Positions 20,116 through 29,340 are shown, numbered from the stretch's first letter. The stretch is DNA of 41,971 bases from Patescibacteria group bacterium (GCA_028703305.1 JAQVNC010000004.1:1-41971), one strand, 5' to 3'. The notes: generated by a model from the letters alone, not told the origin. Numbers and translations are program-made.

Positions 20116-20137
20116 TTAAGCAATTAGCGATTATTTT

Positions 20138-20509
20138 ATGATACAAGTACAGACAATAGTAAAAGTCGCGGATAATAGCGGCGCCAAAAGCGTTATGTGC
20201 ATTAGAGTGCTCGGCGGCTATAAAAAACGTTACGCCCATGTCGGCGAGATAATTACCGCGGCGGTTAAAGAGGCCGTACCTCATGCCGCCATTAAAAAAG
20301 GCGACGTAGTACATGCCGTTATAGTCAGAACTAAAAAGGAAGTAAGGCGTTCTGATGGAGTTTATGTGCGTTTTGATGAAAATGCTTGCGTAATTATAGA
20401 TAAAGAAAAAAAAGAGCCTAAAGGCACGAGAATTTTCGGCCCGGTGGCCAGAGAATTAAAACAGCTTGGTTTTCTAAAGATTGCTTCATTAGCCCCGGAA
20501 GTCTTGTAA
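20138..20509 (+). CDS. rplN: 50S ribosomal protein L14
   Basis: [27 protein letters not shown]...[13 protein letters not shown]. Confidence 0.97.
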   Translation: MIQVQTIVKVADNSGAKSVMCIRVLGGYKKRYAHVGEIITAAVKEAVPHAAIKKGDVVHAVIVRTKKEVRRSDGVYVRFDENACVIIDKEKKEPKGTRIFGPVARELKQLGFLKIASLAPEVL

Positions 20510-20527
20510 AGTTTAAAAATATATTAT

Positions 20528-20860
20528 ATGAAGATAAAAAAAGGCGATAAAGTAAAAATATTAACCGGAAAAGACAAAGGCAAAATCGGTAAAGTTTTGC
20601 AGGTTTTTCAATCAGCCAATCGGGCTTCCATAGAAGGCTTGAATCTTTTAGTAAAGCATATGAGGCCGAGAAAGCAGGGAGAAAAAGGCCAAAGAATAGA
20701 ATTCCCGGCGCCGATTAATTTATCAAACGTTATTTTAGTTTGTTCAAAATGCGATAAACCGACCAGAGTCGCTTATAAATATTTGGAAGTGACGAAAAAT
20801 AATGTTAAACGAAAAAAGAAAGTTAGAGTTTGTAAAAAATGTAAACAAGTAATGGATTAA
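20528..20860 (+). CDS. rplX: 50S ribosomal protein L24
   Basis: MKIKKGDKVKILTGKDKGKIGKVLQVF. Confidence 0.96.
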   Translation: MKIKKGDKVKILTGKDKGKIGKVLQVFQSANRASIEGLNLLVKHMRPRKQGEKGQRIEFPAPINLSNVILVCSKCDKPTRVAYKYLEVTKNNVKRKKKVRVCKKCKQVMD

Positions 20861-20865
20861 TACAT

Positions 20866-21405
20866 ATGAATTTAAAGGAAAAATACAAAAAAGAAATAGC
20901 CAAGAAAATGACCGAAAAATTCGGTTATAAGAATGTCATGGCCGTGCCCAGGCTGACCAAGGTTGTAATTAACGCCGGCGTGGGCAAAAACGCCAAGGAC
21001 AAGAATTTTATAGACGGCGTGGCCAGCAGCCTGGAAAGAATCAGCGGCCAGAAACCGGTTTTAACCAAAGCCAAGCAGTCAATCTCCGCTTTTAAAACCA
21101 GGAAAGGCATGGTAATCGGCGTGGCCGTAACTTTAAGAGGCAAAAGAATGTTTGATTTTACGGAAAAGTTAATTAATATAACTTTCCCGAGAATCAGGGA
21201 TTTTAGAGGTATTAGCGCCCTGCAGATAGACAACCATGGTAATTTAGCGGTAGGTTTTAAAGAGCATATTGCTTTTCCGGAAATTAAAGCTGATGAGGTT
21301 GATAATATCCATGGGCTGCAGGTCTGCCTTTCCACCACCGCCAAAACTTACGAGGAAGGCTTGGAATTATTTAAATTAATGGGTTTTCCGTTTAAAACGG
21401 AATAA
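20866..21405 (+). CDS. rplE: 50S ribosomal protein L5
   Basis: [16 protein letters not shown]...[35 protein letters not shown]. Confidence 0.97.
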   Translation: MNLKEKYKKEIAKKMTEKFGYKNVMAVPRLTKVVINAGVGKNAKDKNFIDGVASSLERISGQKPVLTKAKQSISAFKTRKGMVIGVAVTLRGKRMFDFTEKLINITFPRIRDFRGISALQIDNHGNLAVGFKEHIAFPEIKADEVDNIHGLQVCLSTTAKTYEEGLELFKLMGFPFKTE

Positions 21406-21412
21406 TATTTAT

Positions 21413-21598
21413 ATGGCAAGAACAGCATTGATCGTAAAATCAAAAAAGAAACCAAAATTTTCCACCCGCATTGTCAGGCGTTGCTGGCGCTGCGGCCGCA
21501 ATCACGGCTTTATGAGAGATTTCGGCATTTGCCGCATTTGCTTTAGAGAGTTAGCCTCAAATACCGATATACCAGGGGTAACTAAATCGAGTTGGTAG
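21413..21598 (+). CDS. rpsZ: 30S ribosomal protein S14 type Z (zinc-binding)
   Basis: [27 protein letters not shown], CxxC...CxxC. Confidence 0.95.
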   Translation: MARTALIVKSKKKPKFSTRIVRRCWRCGRNHGFMRDFGICRICFRELASNTDIPGVTKSSW

Positions 21599-21620
21599 TC
21601 CTTCGCTAAAGCTACGGACT
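21597..21620. repeat. palindromic repeat F2 (AGTCCTTCGCTAAAGCTACGGACT)
   Basis: One substitution from F1; overlaps the rpsZ stop codon; followed by the same TATAAATATAA. Confidence 0.8.
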
Positions 21621-21669
21621 ATAAATATAAAATAATTTTGCATTTTGATTTTTAAACTTTAAACTACAT

Positions 21670-22080
21670 ATGACAGATCCAATAGCAGACATGTTAACAA
21701 GAATAAGAAACGCTCAAGCCGTAAATATCCAAACGGTTGTTTTGCCTATGAGTAAGCTTAAATATGGCATTGCCAAGATATTGGAAGCTCAAGGCTGGGT
21801 TGAAAAAGTGGAAATTATCAAAGCCAAGAGTGAAAAAAATTCAAGCTCAAGTTTTAATGAAATCAAGATTGATTTAAAATATAAGAACGGCCGGCCGGCG
21901 ATTACCGCTTTGAAGAAAATTAGTACGCCGGGCCGCAGAGTGTACGCCAACAAAAATGAATTACCCAGAGTTTTAAATAATCTAGGCATAGCGATTATTT
22001 CCACGCCGCGCGGCTTAATGACCAATAAAGAAGCCAAAAAGCAGGGTATTGGCGGGGAAGTGATTTGCGAAATCTACTAA
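21670..22080 (+). CDS. rpsH: 30S ribosomal protein S8
   Basis: MTDPIADMLTRIRNAQAV...ISTPRGLMTNKEAKKQGIGGEVICEIY. Confidence 0.97.
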   Translation: MTDPIADMLTRIRNAQAVNIQTVVLPMSKLKYGIAKILEAQGWVEKVEIIKAKSEKNSSSSFNEIKIDLKYKNGRPAITALKKISTPGRRVYANKNELPRVLNNLGIAIISTPRGLMTNKEAKKQGIGGEVICEIY

Positions 22081-22092
22081 GTAAAACATGAA

Positions 22093-22194
22093 GATTTGGG
22101 TAGATTTTATAAAATTTTCTACTGCGGAACTCGCCCGAGATTACTCGGGCTCAAACAGTCCTCGCACGAAAATTTTACAAAATCCACCCAAATC
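22093..22194. repeat. structured element C1
   Basis: 27-nt arms (22093-22119 / 22168-22194) with 2 mismatches; core CTGCGGAACTCG-[GCCCGAG ATTA CTCGGGC]-TCAAACAGTCCTCG. Confidence 0.85.
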
Positions 22195-22219
22195 AAATAT
22201 ATAGATAAATAATAAACTT

Positions 22220-22771
22220 ATGTCACGTTTAGGAAAACTACCAATTGAATTGCCAGCCGGAACTCAAGCTAAAATTGAGAAGGATTTTATAATTGTTAAA
22301 GGGCCGAAAGGCGAGCTAAAAACCAAGACTCATGAAATTGTGAAGATAGAAATAAGCGAGAAAGAAATTAAATTGTCTATTGACGATCAGACGATCGGTA
22401 AAAATAAAGCTTTATGGGGCTTGTATAGAAGCTTGGTTAAAAATATGGTTGTTGGAGTTAATGAGGGCTATACCAAGAAGTTGGAAATCAATGGCGTCGG
22501 CTATAAAGCGGCGGTTAGCGGCGATAAATTAACCTTAAACGTCGGATATTCTCATCCGGTAATTTATGAGTTGCCCGTAGGCATAAAAGCTGAAGTTCAG
22601 GCCAATACTATTACCATTAACGGCATTGATAAGCAATTAGTCGGCGAAGTATCGGCTCAAATCAGAAAGATTAGAAAGCCGGAGCCTTATAAAGGCAAGG
22701 GCATTAAATACAGCGACGAGATTTTAAGGCGCAAGGCGGGTAAGACTGCCGGCAAAGCTGAAAGTAAATAG
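22220..22771 (+). CDS. rplF: 50S ribosomal protein L6
   Basis: MSRLGKLPIELPAG...IRKIRKPEPYKGKGIKYSDE. Confidence 0.97.
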   Translation: MSRLGKLPIELPAGTQAKIEKDFIIVKGPKGELKTKTHEIVKIEISEKEIKLSIDDQTIGKNKALWGLYRSLVKNMVVGVNEGYTKKLEINGVGYKAAVSGDKLTLNVGYSHPVIYELPVGIKAEVQANTITINGIDKQLVGEVSAQIRKIRKPEPYKGKGIKYSDEILRRKAGKTAGKAESK

Positions 22772-22787
22772 TTTTTAGATTTATTAT

Positions 22788-23141
22788 ATGGATATAAATA
22801 AAATCAAACAAAATAAAAGGCTTAGGCGCAAAGGCAGAGTTAGAGCCAAGACTAGCGGCACGGCCGCTTGCCCAAGGCTAAGCGTTTTTAGATCCAATCG
22901 CGGGATTTACGCCCAAATTATAAATGATGAAATTAGCAAGACTTTAGTTGCTGTCGGCGCTAAAGAGATAAAGGATAAAGGCCAAAAAATCGCCGTAAGT
23001 TTAGAGCTGGGCAAATTATTAGCCTCTAAAGCAGCGGCTAAAGGCATCAGCCGGGTCGTATTTGACCGTAATGGCTATAAATACCACGGCCGAGTAAAAG
23101 CTTTAGCCGATGGCGCTCGCGAAGGCGGATTAAAATTCTAA
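22788..23141 (+). CDS. rplR: 50S ribosomal protein L18
   Basis: [37 protein letters not shown]...[26 protein letters not shown]. Confidence 0.96.
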   Translation: MDINKIKQNKRLRRKGRVRAKTSGTAACPRLSVFRSNRGIYAQIINDEISKTLVAVGAKEIKDKGQKIAVSLELGKLLASKAAAKGISRVVFDRNGYKYHGRVKALADGAREGGLKF

Positions 23142-23149
23142 ACCTTTGA

Positions 23150-23214
23150 AAACTTTTTCCCCGCAAGGGGATAAACAAAAAATATAAAGTATCAAGTAAA
23201 GATATTAAATTTAT
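23150..23214 (+). promoter_or_regulatory. decayed leader element B4 upstream of rpsE
   Basis: AAACTTTTTCCCCGCAAGGGGATAAACAAAAAATATAAAGTATCAAGTAAA matches the 5' half of B1/B2; loop and 3' arm are missing. Confidence 0.6.
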
Positions 23215-23880
23215 ATGGCAGAAGAAATAAAAAAACAAGAAGAAGCTAAAGATGGTCAGGCGGCGCCACTAGCGCAGGCCCCGGTTAATAATGCCGCTCC
23301 AGCGCAAACGATTGAAGGCAGGAATAGCGCCGGTTTTTCCGACAGAAAAAGAAATTTTAAAGGCAGAAGAGGCGGCGGCCGAGGCCGAGATAGCGGTATG
23401 CCGGAAGAATTTGAACAAAAAATGATTGACATCGCCCGCGTTACCCGCGTTATGGCCGGCGGTAAAAGAATGCGCTTTAGGGCTTGCGTGGCTATCGGCA
23501 ATAAAAAAGGCCGAGTCGCCATCGGCTTGGCTAAGGGCGCGGATGTTACCGGCGCCGTGACTAAAGCCGTTAATAAAGCTAAAAAAGATTTTATTGATAT
23601 ACCGATTGTCAATGAAACCATCCCTCATGAAATCTATCAAAAATTAGGCGCGGCTAAGATTTTATTTAAGCCGGCTAAAAAGGGGCGGGGTATTATCGCC
23701 GGCGGCGCCGTTAGAGTGCTTTTAGAGCTTTCCGGCATAAAAAATATTACCTGCAAAATATTAGGCACCGGCAATAAAGTAAATAATGTAAAATGCACGA
23801 TTGAAGCGCTAAAGAATTTAAAAAGGCCGGTCAAACAAGAAAATAAAAATAATAACGGCCAAGCGCGGAATTTAAAATAA
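23215..23880 (+). CDS. rpsE: 30S ribosomal protein S5 with N-terminal extension
   Basis: RVTRVMAGGKRMRFRACVAIGNKKGRVAIGLAKGADV. Confidence 0.96.
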   Translation: MAEEIKKQEEAKDGQAAPLAQAPVNNAAPAQTIEGRNSAGFSDRKRNFKGRRGGGRGRDSGMPEEFEQKMIDIARVTRVMAGGKRMRFRACVAIGNKKGRVAIGLAKGADVTGAVTKAVNKAKKDFIDIPIVNETIPHEIYQKLGAAKILFKPAKKGRGIIAGGAVRVLLELSGIKNITCKILGTGNKVNNVKCTIEALKNLKRPVKQENKNNNGQARNLK

Positions 23881-23884
23881 AAAT

Positions 23885-24328
23885 ATGTCTTTATCATTAC
23901 ATACTATTAAGCCGGCCAGAGGCTCGGCTAGAAATAAAAAGAGAATCGGCAGAGGCAATGCTTCAGGCCATGGTTCTTATAGTACTCGCGGACAAAAAGG
24001 CCAAAGATCAAGGAGTGGAGGCAGAAATAAGCTTAAACGATTAGGTTTTAAACAAATCTTGGCTTCAACGCCAAAAAATAGGGGTTTTAAATCAGCTAAA
24101 TCTAAAAATCAAGTTGTTAATCTTAAAGCTTTAAATGACAATTTTTCCGCCGGCGCTAAAATTAATCCCGCTAGCTTATTTAAGGCCGGTTTGGTATCAA
24201 CCGTTCAGGAAAAAGTAAAAATTTTAGGCCAAGGCGGATTAACCTTGAAAAATTTGGAATTTTCCGGAGTCAAGTTAAGCGAAAGCGTTAAAGCGCAGAT
24301 TGAAAAAATGGGTGGAAAGGTGATATAA
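23885..24328 (+). CDS. rplO: 50S ribosomal protein L15
   Basis: GSARNKKRIGRGNASGHGSYSTRGQKGQRSRSGG. Confidence 0.95.
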   Translation: MSLSLHTIKPARGSARNKKRIGRGNASGHGSYSTRGQKGQRSRSGGRNKLKRLGFKQILASTPKNRGFKSAKSKNQVVNLKALNDNFSAGAKINPASLFKAGLVSTVQEKVKILGQGGLTLKNLEFSGVKLSESVKAQIEKMGGKVI

Positions 24329-24340
24329 TTAATACAAATT

Positions 24341-25612
24341 ATGTACGATAAGTTAATACAAATTTGGAAAGCGCGCGATTTAAGAAATAGCATACTTTTT
24401 GTTTTGGGCATGCTGGTCATTTTTCGCTTGGCCGCGCATATCCCGGTTCCAGGGGTTGACACCCAAGCGCTTAAAGATTTTTTTGCTTCTAATCAGATTT
24501 TGGGCCTTATGAATATATTCGCTGGCGGCGGTATGGCTAATTTTTCCATTGTCATGATGGGCGTCGGGCCATACATTACTTCATCAATTATTTTTCAGCT
24601 CTTAGCCATGATTATTCCTAAGTTGGAAGAGATGAATAAAGAAGAAGCTGGACGGCAAAAAGTTAATATGTGGACTCGCTGGATGACTGTGCCTTTAGCC
24701 GTGCTTGAAGCTTACGGTATGATTACGCTACTTCGCCGGTCTTCGTCTTTAATTTTAGGCGATATCAGCCCGTTCAGTTTGGCTACTATGATTATAACCG
24801 TGGCCGCGGGTACGGTTTTTCTGATGTGGCTGGGCGAATTAATAACAGAGAAAAAAGTCGGCAACGGCATTTCTTTATTGATTTTTGCCGGCATTGTTTC
24901 CGGGCTGCTCCAAACCGCCCAGCAGGTAATAGTTACTTTTGACCCGTCGAAATTGTATATGATTTTAGGCTTTTTAGCCATTGCCCTAATAACCATAGTC
25001 GGCGTGGTTATAATTAACGAAGGCCAGCGCAATGTGCCGGTGCAATATGCCAGGCAAATCAGAGGCAACCGTATGTTCGGCGGCACTTCAACCCATCTGC
25101 CTCTGCGCGTTAACATGGCCGGAGTGATTCCGATTATTTTTGCCATTTCCGTGGTAATTTTTCCGCCCATGATAGCGCAATTTTTTGTGCACGCGCGCAC
25201 GGCTTTTATCGCCAACGCGGCGGAGTGGACTATCGGCTTTTTTCAAAATCAATTAGTCTACGCGATTTTATATTTTTTACTGGTTTTTGCTTTTACATAT
25301 TTTTATACAGAAGTTATTTTTCATCCAACTCAAATTGCGGAAAATTTACAGAAACAAGGCGGTTTTATCCCGGGCATTAGGCCGGGTCGGCATACCAGCG
25401 AATATTTAGCCAATACTACGCATAAAATTATCTTTGTCGGCGCTTTATTTTTAGGCATTATTGCCATCTTGCCTTTGATTTTAAGGTATTTTACCGGTTT
25501 GCAATCTTTAACTATCGGCGGCACCTCGCTTTTAATCGTAGTCTCGGTAGTGATTGAAACCGTCAAGCAGATTGAATCGCAGCTGACTATGAGAGAATAC
25601 GAAGGTATGTAG
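24341..25612 (+). CDS. secY: preprotein translocase subunit SecY
   Basis: LFRLAAHIPVPGVD-like start, GVGPYITSSIIFQLL, QRNVPVQYARQIRG. Confidence 0.97.
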   Translation: MYDKLIQIWKARDLRNSILFVLGMLVIFRLAAHIPVPGVDTQALKDFFASNQILGLMNIFAGGGMANFSIVMMGVGPYITSSIIFQLLAMIIPKLEEMNKEEAGRQKVNMWTRWMTVPLAVLEAYGMITLLRRSSSLILGDISPFSLATMIITVAAGTVFLMWLGELITEKKVGNGISLLIFAGIVSGLLQTAQQVIVTFDPSKLYMILGFLAIALITIVGVVIINEGQRNVPVQYARQIRGNRMFGGTSTHLPLRVNMAGVIPIIFAISVVIFPPMIAQFFVHARTAFIANAAEWTIGFFQNQLVYAILYFLLVFAFTYFYTEVIFHPTQIAENLQKQGGFIPGIRPGRHTSEYLANTTHKIIFVGALFLGIIAILPLILRYFTGLQSLTIGGTSLLIVVSVVIETVKQIESQLTMREYEGM

Positions 25613-25627
25613 ATAGATTTGGTATAA

Positions 25628-25768
25628 TTCGGCTAAGGTAAATTATTTCCTGCTTAGATGAAATTGTAGCGATTTTTTACAAAAAATTAAGAGGTAAGAA
25701 AAATAATTTTTTGTAAAAAATCGCTACAATTTCATATGCGCGATAAAATAATTTACCCCAGCCGAATA
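25628..25768. repeat. structured element D1
   Basis: 32-bp perfect stem (25658-25689 / 25704-25735) plus an outer stem around 25628-25649 / 25746-25767. Confidence 0.85.
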
Positions 25769-25829
25769 TTAATGCACTCCATATTGATGGGGTTTTTTGT
25801 TTGGTAAATTTATGATATAATAAGGTAGT

Positions 25830-26744
25830 ATGAGTCTGTTTTCAATCATAATTATTATTGTCGGCTTGTGTTTGTTTGAAGTTATTTCCAGCATAGATAA
25901 CGCGATTATCAATGCCGAAGTTCTTTCAACTATGGGCGCTAAGGCTCGGCGCTGGTTTTTATTATACGGCATAATTATAGCGGTTTTTTTAATTAGAGGG
26001 CTGCTACCTTGGTTGATAGTCTGGTTAGCTACTCCCGGACTCGGGCCGATTCAGGCTCTAACCGCTACTTTTTCTTCTGACTCTAGGGTTATTGAGGCTG
26101 TAGAAAAATCATCGCCAATGCTTTTAATCGGTGGCGGCGTATTTTTAATATTTTTATTTTTTCATTGGCTGTTTTTAGAATCAAAAAATTTCGGCTTGCG
26201 CGGAGAAAGATTTTTTTATAAAAATGGCGTTTGGTTTTATTCGGTTATTTCTATAATTTTGGCTGCTGTGGTTTGGCTAGCTTTAGGCAAAGATCCTTTG
26301 ATGGCTTTTGGCGCCGTAGTCGGTTCAACCGCTTTCTTTATTACTCATGGCTTTAAGCAAAATGCCGAGCAAAGAGAAAAGGATTTAACTAATAAAAATT
26401 TATCCGATTTAAGCAAGATATTTTATCTTGAAGTGATTGACGCGACTTTTTCTATTGATGGAGTTTTAGGCGCTTTCGCCTTTACTTTATCCGTACCCCT
26501 GATTTTAATCGGCAACGGCATTGGCGCTTTGGTGGTGCGGCAGCTTACCATGGGTAATATTGAAAGAATAAAGAAATACGCTTATTTAAAAAACGGCGCC
26601 ATGTATTCTATTCTTTTTTTAGGCGTGATTATGCTATTGGATAGTTTCGGCGTTCATATACCCAGCTGGTTATCGCCGGCGGTAACTTTCGGCGTGGTAA
26701 TTTATTTTTTTCAAAAGTCCAGGCTGGAAAATAATAAAAAATAA
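25830..26744 (+). CDS. DUF475/TerC-like integral membrane protein
   Basis: FEVISSIDNAIINAEVLSTM...FYLEVIDATFSIDGVLGAFAFT paired acidic motifs. Confidence 0.8.
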   Translation: MSLFSIIIIIVGLCLFEVISSIDNAIINAEVLSTMGAKARRWFLLYGIIIAVFLIRGLLPWLIVWLATPGLGPIQALTATFSSDSRVIEAVEKSSPMLLIGGGVFLIFLFFHWLFLESKNFGLRGERFFYKNGVWFYSVISIILAAVVWLALGKDPLMAFGAVVGSTAFFITHGFKQNAEQREKDLTNKNLSDLSKIFYLEVIDATFSIDGVLGAFAFTLSVPLILIGNGIGALVVRQLTMGNIERIKKYAYLKNGAMYSILFLGVIMLLDSFGVHIPSWLSPAVTFGVVIYFFQKSRLENNKK

Positions 26745-26754
26745 TTTTAAAAAT

Positions 26755-27264
26755 ATGCTTAAAACCATTGCTTCTCTGGGAAAAGAAAAATATGAAAGAA
26801 TCGGCGCTATCAAAGCCAAAGAAATATTTAAAGGCATGGATTATACGACCAGGAGTAAACTTAAGCCCGAAGCTGTAAATTTAGGCACGGGCAAAATCTC
26901 GGTATTAAATTTTATTAAACGCATAAACAAGGCTCATGGCGCCGTTGTGGCCAGCAAAGTTATTAGAGCCGCTCAAAAACATTTTAACGATGATATTGAT
27001 CCGGCCATACAGAAGAGATATATGAAAATTAATATGCAAAGAGATGACTCTTTTTTAAAAGAAAAAGACACCAGCAATAAAAATATTAGCATCTTAGGCA
27101 AGGTTGGCGGGGGTGTGCATGGCGACGCTTCCAAATTAGGAGTAGGCATAACCCAAGCGCGATCTCGGGTTTCCGCTTTAAGCTCAAACGCCAACGTGCT
27201 AAGCAATAATTCCATGCCGAAAGCATCGGCGGCCGGAGGAATTAAAAAACCCATAGGTTTTTAA
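26755..27264 (+). CDS. hypothetical protein
   Basis: 169-aa ORF between TerC-like gene and adk. Confidence 0.6.
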   Translation: MLKTIASLGKEKYERIGAIKAKEIFKGMDYTTRSKLKPEAVNLGTGKISVLNFIKRINKAHGAVVASKVIRAAQKHFNDDIDPAIQKRYMKINMQRDDSFLKEKDTSNKNISILGKVGGGVHGDASKLGVGITQARSRVSALSSNANVLSNNSMPKASAAGGIKKPIGF

Positions 27265-27281
27265 AAAATAAAAGATATACA

Positions 27282-27944
27282 ATGTCTAAAAAAATTATCA
27301 TTTTTTTCGGCCCCCCGGGCTCGGGTAAAGGCACGCAGGCGGAAATGCTGGCTAAAAAAACCGATTGGAAGAAAATTTCTACCGGCGATTTATTTAGGGC
27401 TGAAATAGCTAATGGCACTAAATTGGGTAAATCAGTCGGCAAATATTTGCAGGCCGGCAAATTAGTGCCGGATAAGCTAACTTTAAGCTTGGTTGAAGAA
27501 AGCTTAAAACAAAAAACTTCCGGTTTTATTTTTGACGGCTTTCCCAGGAATAAGAGGCAATTAAATGATTTATTGGCTGTGTTTAGGAAGAGGCTGAAAA
27601 AAAATGATTTGGCCTATGCCTTAGAAGTGGCGGTTGGCGATAAAGAAGTTAAACAGCGCCTAAGCCAGCGCCGCTCTTGCGCTTGCGGCGCGGTTTATCA
27701 TTTAATCTATAATCCGCCGATTAATGAAGGGGTTTGCGATATTTGCGGCGGCAAACTTTTTACGAGGAATGATGATAAGCCCAAAGTTATTGCCCATAGG
27801 TTAAAGCTCTATTATAACGAGAGCAAATCCATACTTGACTATTGGCAGAAACAAGGTAGACTTATAAAAATTGCTGGTGAGCAGCCGATTAAAAAAATAC
27901 ATGAAGAAATAATGGAAAAACTAAAAAAATTGAAGTTAGTATGA
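27282..27944 (+). CDS. adk: adenylate kinase (zinc-type lid)
   Basis: FFGPPGSGKGTQAEMLA; lid CACGAVYHLIYNPP...CDICGG. Confidence 0.96.
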   Translation: MSKKIIIFFGPPGSGKGTQAEMLAKKTDWKKISTGDLFRAEIANGTKLGKSVGKYLQAGKLVPDKLTLSLVEESLKQKTSGFIFDGFPRNKRQLNDLLAVFRKRLKKNDLAYALEVAVGDKEVKQRLSQRRSCACGAVYHLIYNPPINEGVCDICGGKLFTRNDDKPKVIAHRLKLYYNESKSILDYWQKQGRLIKIAGEQPIKKIHEEIMEKLKKLKLV

Positions 27945-28750
27945 TTACCATTAAAAAAGACAATGAGATAGAATTATTGCGCCAAGGCGGAAAAATTTTA
28001 GGGCAGATATTAAAACAATTGGCGGCTGAAGTAAAGCCCGGCGTAACCACGGGCCATTTAGAGCAAATGGCCGATTTTTTAATTAAAAAGGCCGGGGGCA
28101 GGCCCGCTTTCAAAGGTTTTAAATCGGACGCTGATGACAAGCCTTATCCGACGGCTTTATGCGCTTGCATAAATGACGAGGTAGTGCACGCGCCTTCTTT
28201 GCCATCGCGAGAATTAAAGTCAGGCGATATTATCAGTATTGACGTAGGCATGGAATTTCCCTTCTACGCTCCGCAAAAAGGCAAGCCTGCCAAGAACGGC
28301 TATTATACTGACATGGCGGCTGCCGTGGCCGTGGGTAAAGTTAGCCGGGAAGCGCAAAAATTAATCAGAGTGACTAAGCAGGCGCTGGCTCTAGGCATAA
28401 AGCAAGTTAGGCCCGGCAATAGCTTAAATAATATCGGCAAAGCGATTGAACAATACGCAAAGGCCAATAATTTTTCCGTGGTGCGCGATTTGGTCGGCCA
28501 TGGCGTTGGCTATGAATTGCATGAAGACCCGCAGGTGCCTAATTATGATTTAAGCTATAGCAAAAAAGTGATTTTAAAACCAGGCATGGTTTTAGCTATT
28601 GAGCCCATGATTAATATCGGCGATTGGCGCATTAGGGATGGGGCGGATGGTTTGACTATTTTAACTGCCGACGGCAGTCTAAGCGCGCAGTTTGAGCATA
28701 CGGTTTTAGTGACGGAAACGGGTCATGAAATATTGACGAAGTATGAGTAG
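27941..28750 (+). CDS. map: type I methionine aminopeptidase
   Basis: GHGVGYELHEDPQVPNY, IDVGMEF, FEHTVLVTETG. Confidence 0.95.
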   Translation: MITIKKDNEIELLRQGGKILGQILKQLAAEVKPGVTTGHLEQMADFLIKKAGGRPAFKGFKSDADDKPYPTALCACINDEVVHAPSLPSRELKSGDIISIDVGMEFPFYAPQKGKPAKNGYYTDMAAAVAVGKVSREAQKLIRVTKQALALGIKQVRPGNSLNNIGKAIEQYAKANNFSVVRDLVGHGVGYELHEDPQVPNYDLSYSKKVILKPGMVLAIEPMINIGDWRIRDGADGLTILTADGSLSAQFEHTVLVTETGHEILTKYE

Positions 28751-28754
28751 CACC

Positions 28755-28893
28755 GCTTGGGGAATTTTTTTTTCTGCTTAGATAAAATTTGGACGTTTTT
28801 TTAAAAATTATTTTAATTAAATATATTAAGAGGTGATAATTTTTCAAAAAATCGCTACAATTTTATATGCGCGATAAAAAAATTCACCAAGCT
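28755..28893. repeat. structured element D2 (imperfect copy)
   Basis: Shares CTGCTTAGAT(A/G)AAATT, TTAAGAGGT and AAAAAATCGCTACAATTT(C/T)ATATGCGCGATAAAA with D1. Confidence 0.8.
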
Positions 28894-28920
28894 TTGTCTT
28901 TTAATACAAGTTTTAATATT

Positions 28921-29316
28921 ATGAATAATGAATTAAGAAAAATATATTTAGGTATTGATTGGGGCGAAAAGCGCATCGGTTTGGCTTTGGCCGATAGCGA
29001 AACTAAAATTGCCACGCCGTTTAAAACGGTGGAGAATGTGGAAGCGGTCGCGCGGGCGGTGGAAAGCGAGCGGATAGATTTAGCCGTAGTAGGCAGGCCG
29101 GTGCGAATTACGGATTATGAATTGCAAATTACGAATGAAAAATATAATAAATTTGTAAAAGATTTAAAAGATAAAATAGGCGTGCCGGTTGAATTTGTTG
29201 ATGAGCGCTTATCCAGCAAAGCGGCAGACGCTTTGGTTGGCAATAAAAAAACCAAAGCGGGCAGGGACGAAATAGCGGCTATGCTGATTTTGCAAAGCTA
29301 TTTGGATAAGGTATAA
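28921..29316 (+). CDS. ruvX: Holliday junction resolvase-like RuvX/YqgF
   Basis: IYLGIDWGEKRIGLALADSETKIATP...VEFVDERLSSKAA; start MNNELRKIYLG preferred to 28867, which lies in element D2. Confidence 0.92.
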   Translation: MNNELRKIYLGIDWGEKRIGLALADSETKIATPFKTVENVEAVARAVESERIDLAVVGRPVRITDYELQITNEKYNKFVKDLKDKIGVPVEFVDERLSSKAADALVGNKKTKAGRDEIAAMLILQSYLDKV

Positions 29317-29340
29317 AATTACGCTGTTTTCTTAATTGCA

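Noticed and set aside
28867-28920. ORF-track start of ruvX at 28867
   Set aside because: The first 18 codons fall in structured element D2; MNNELRKIYLGIDWG at 28921 matches the family start.
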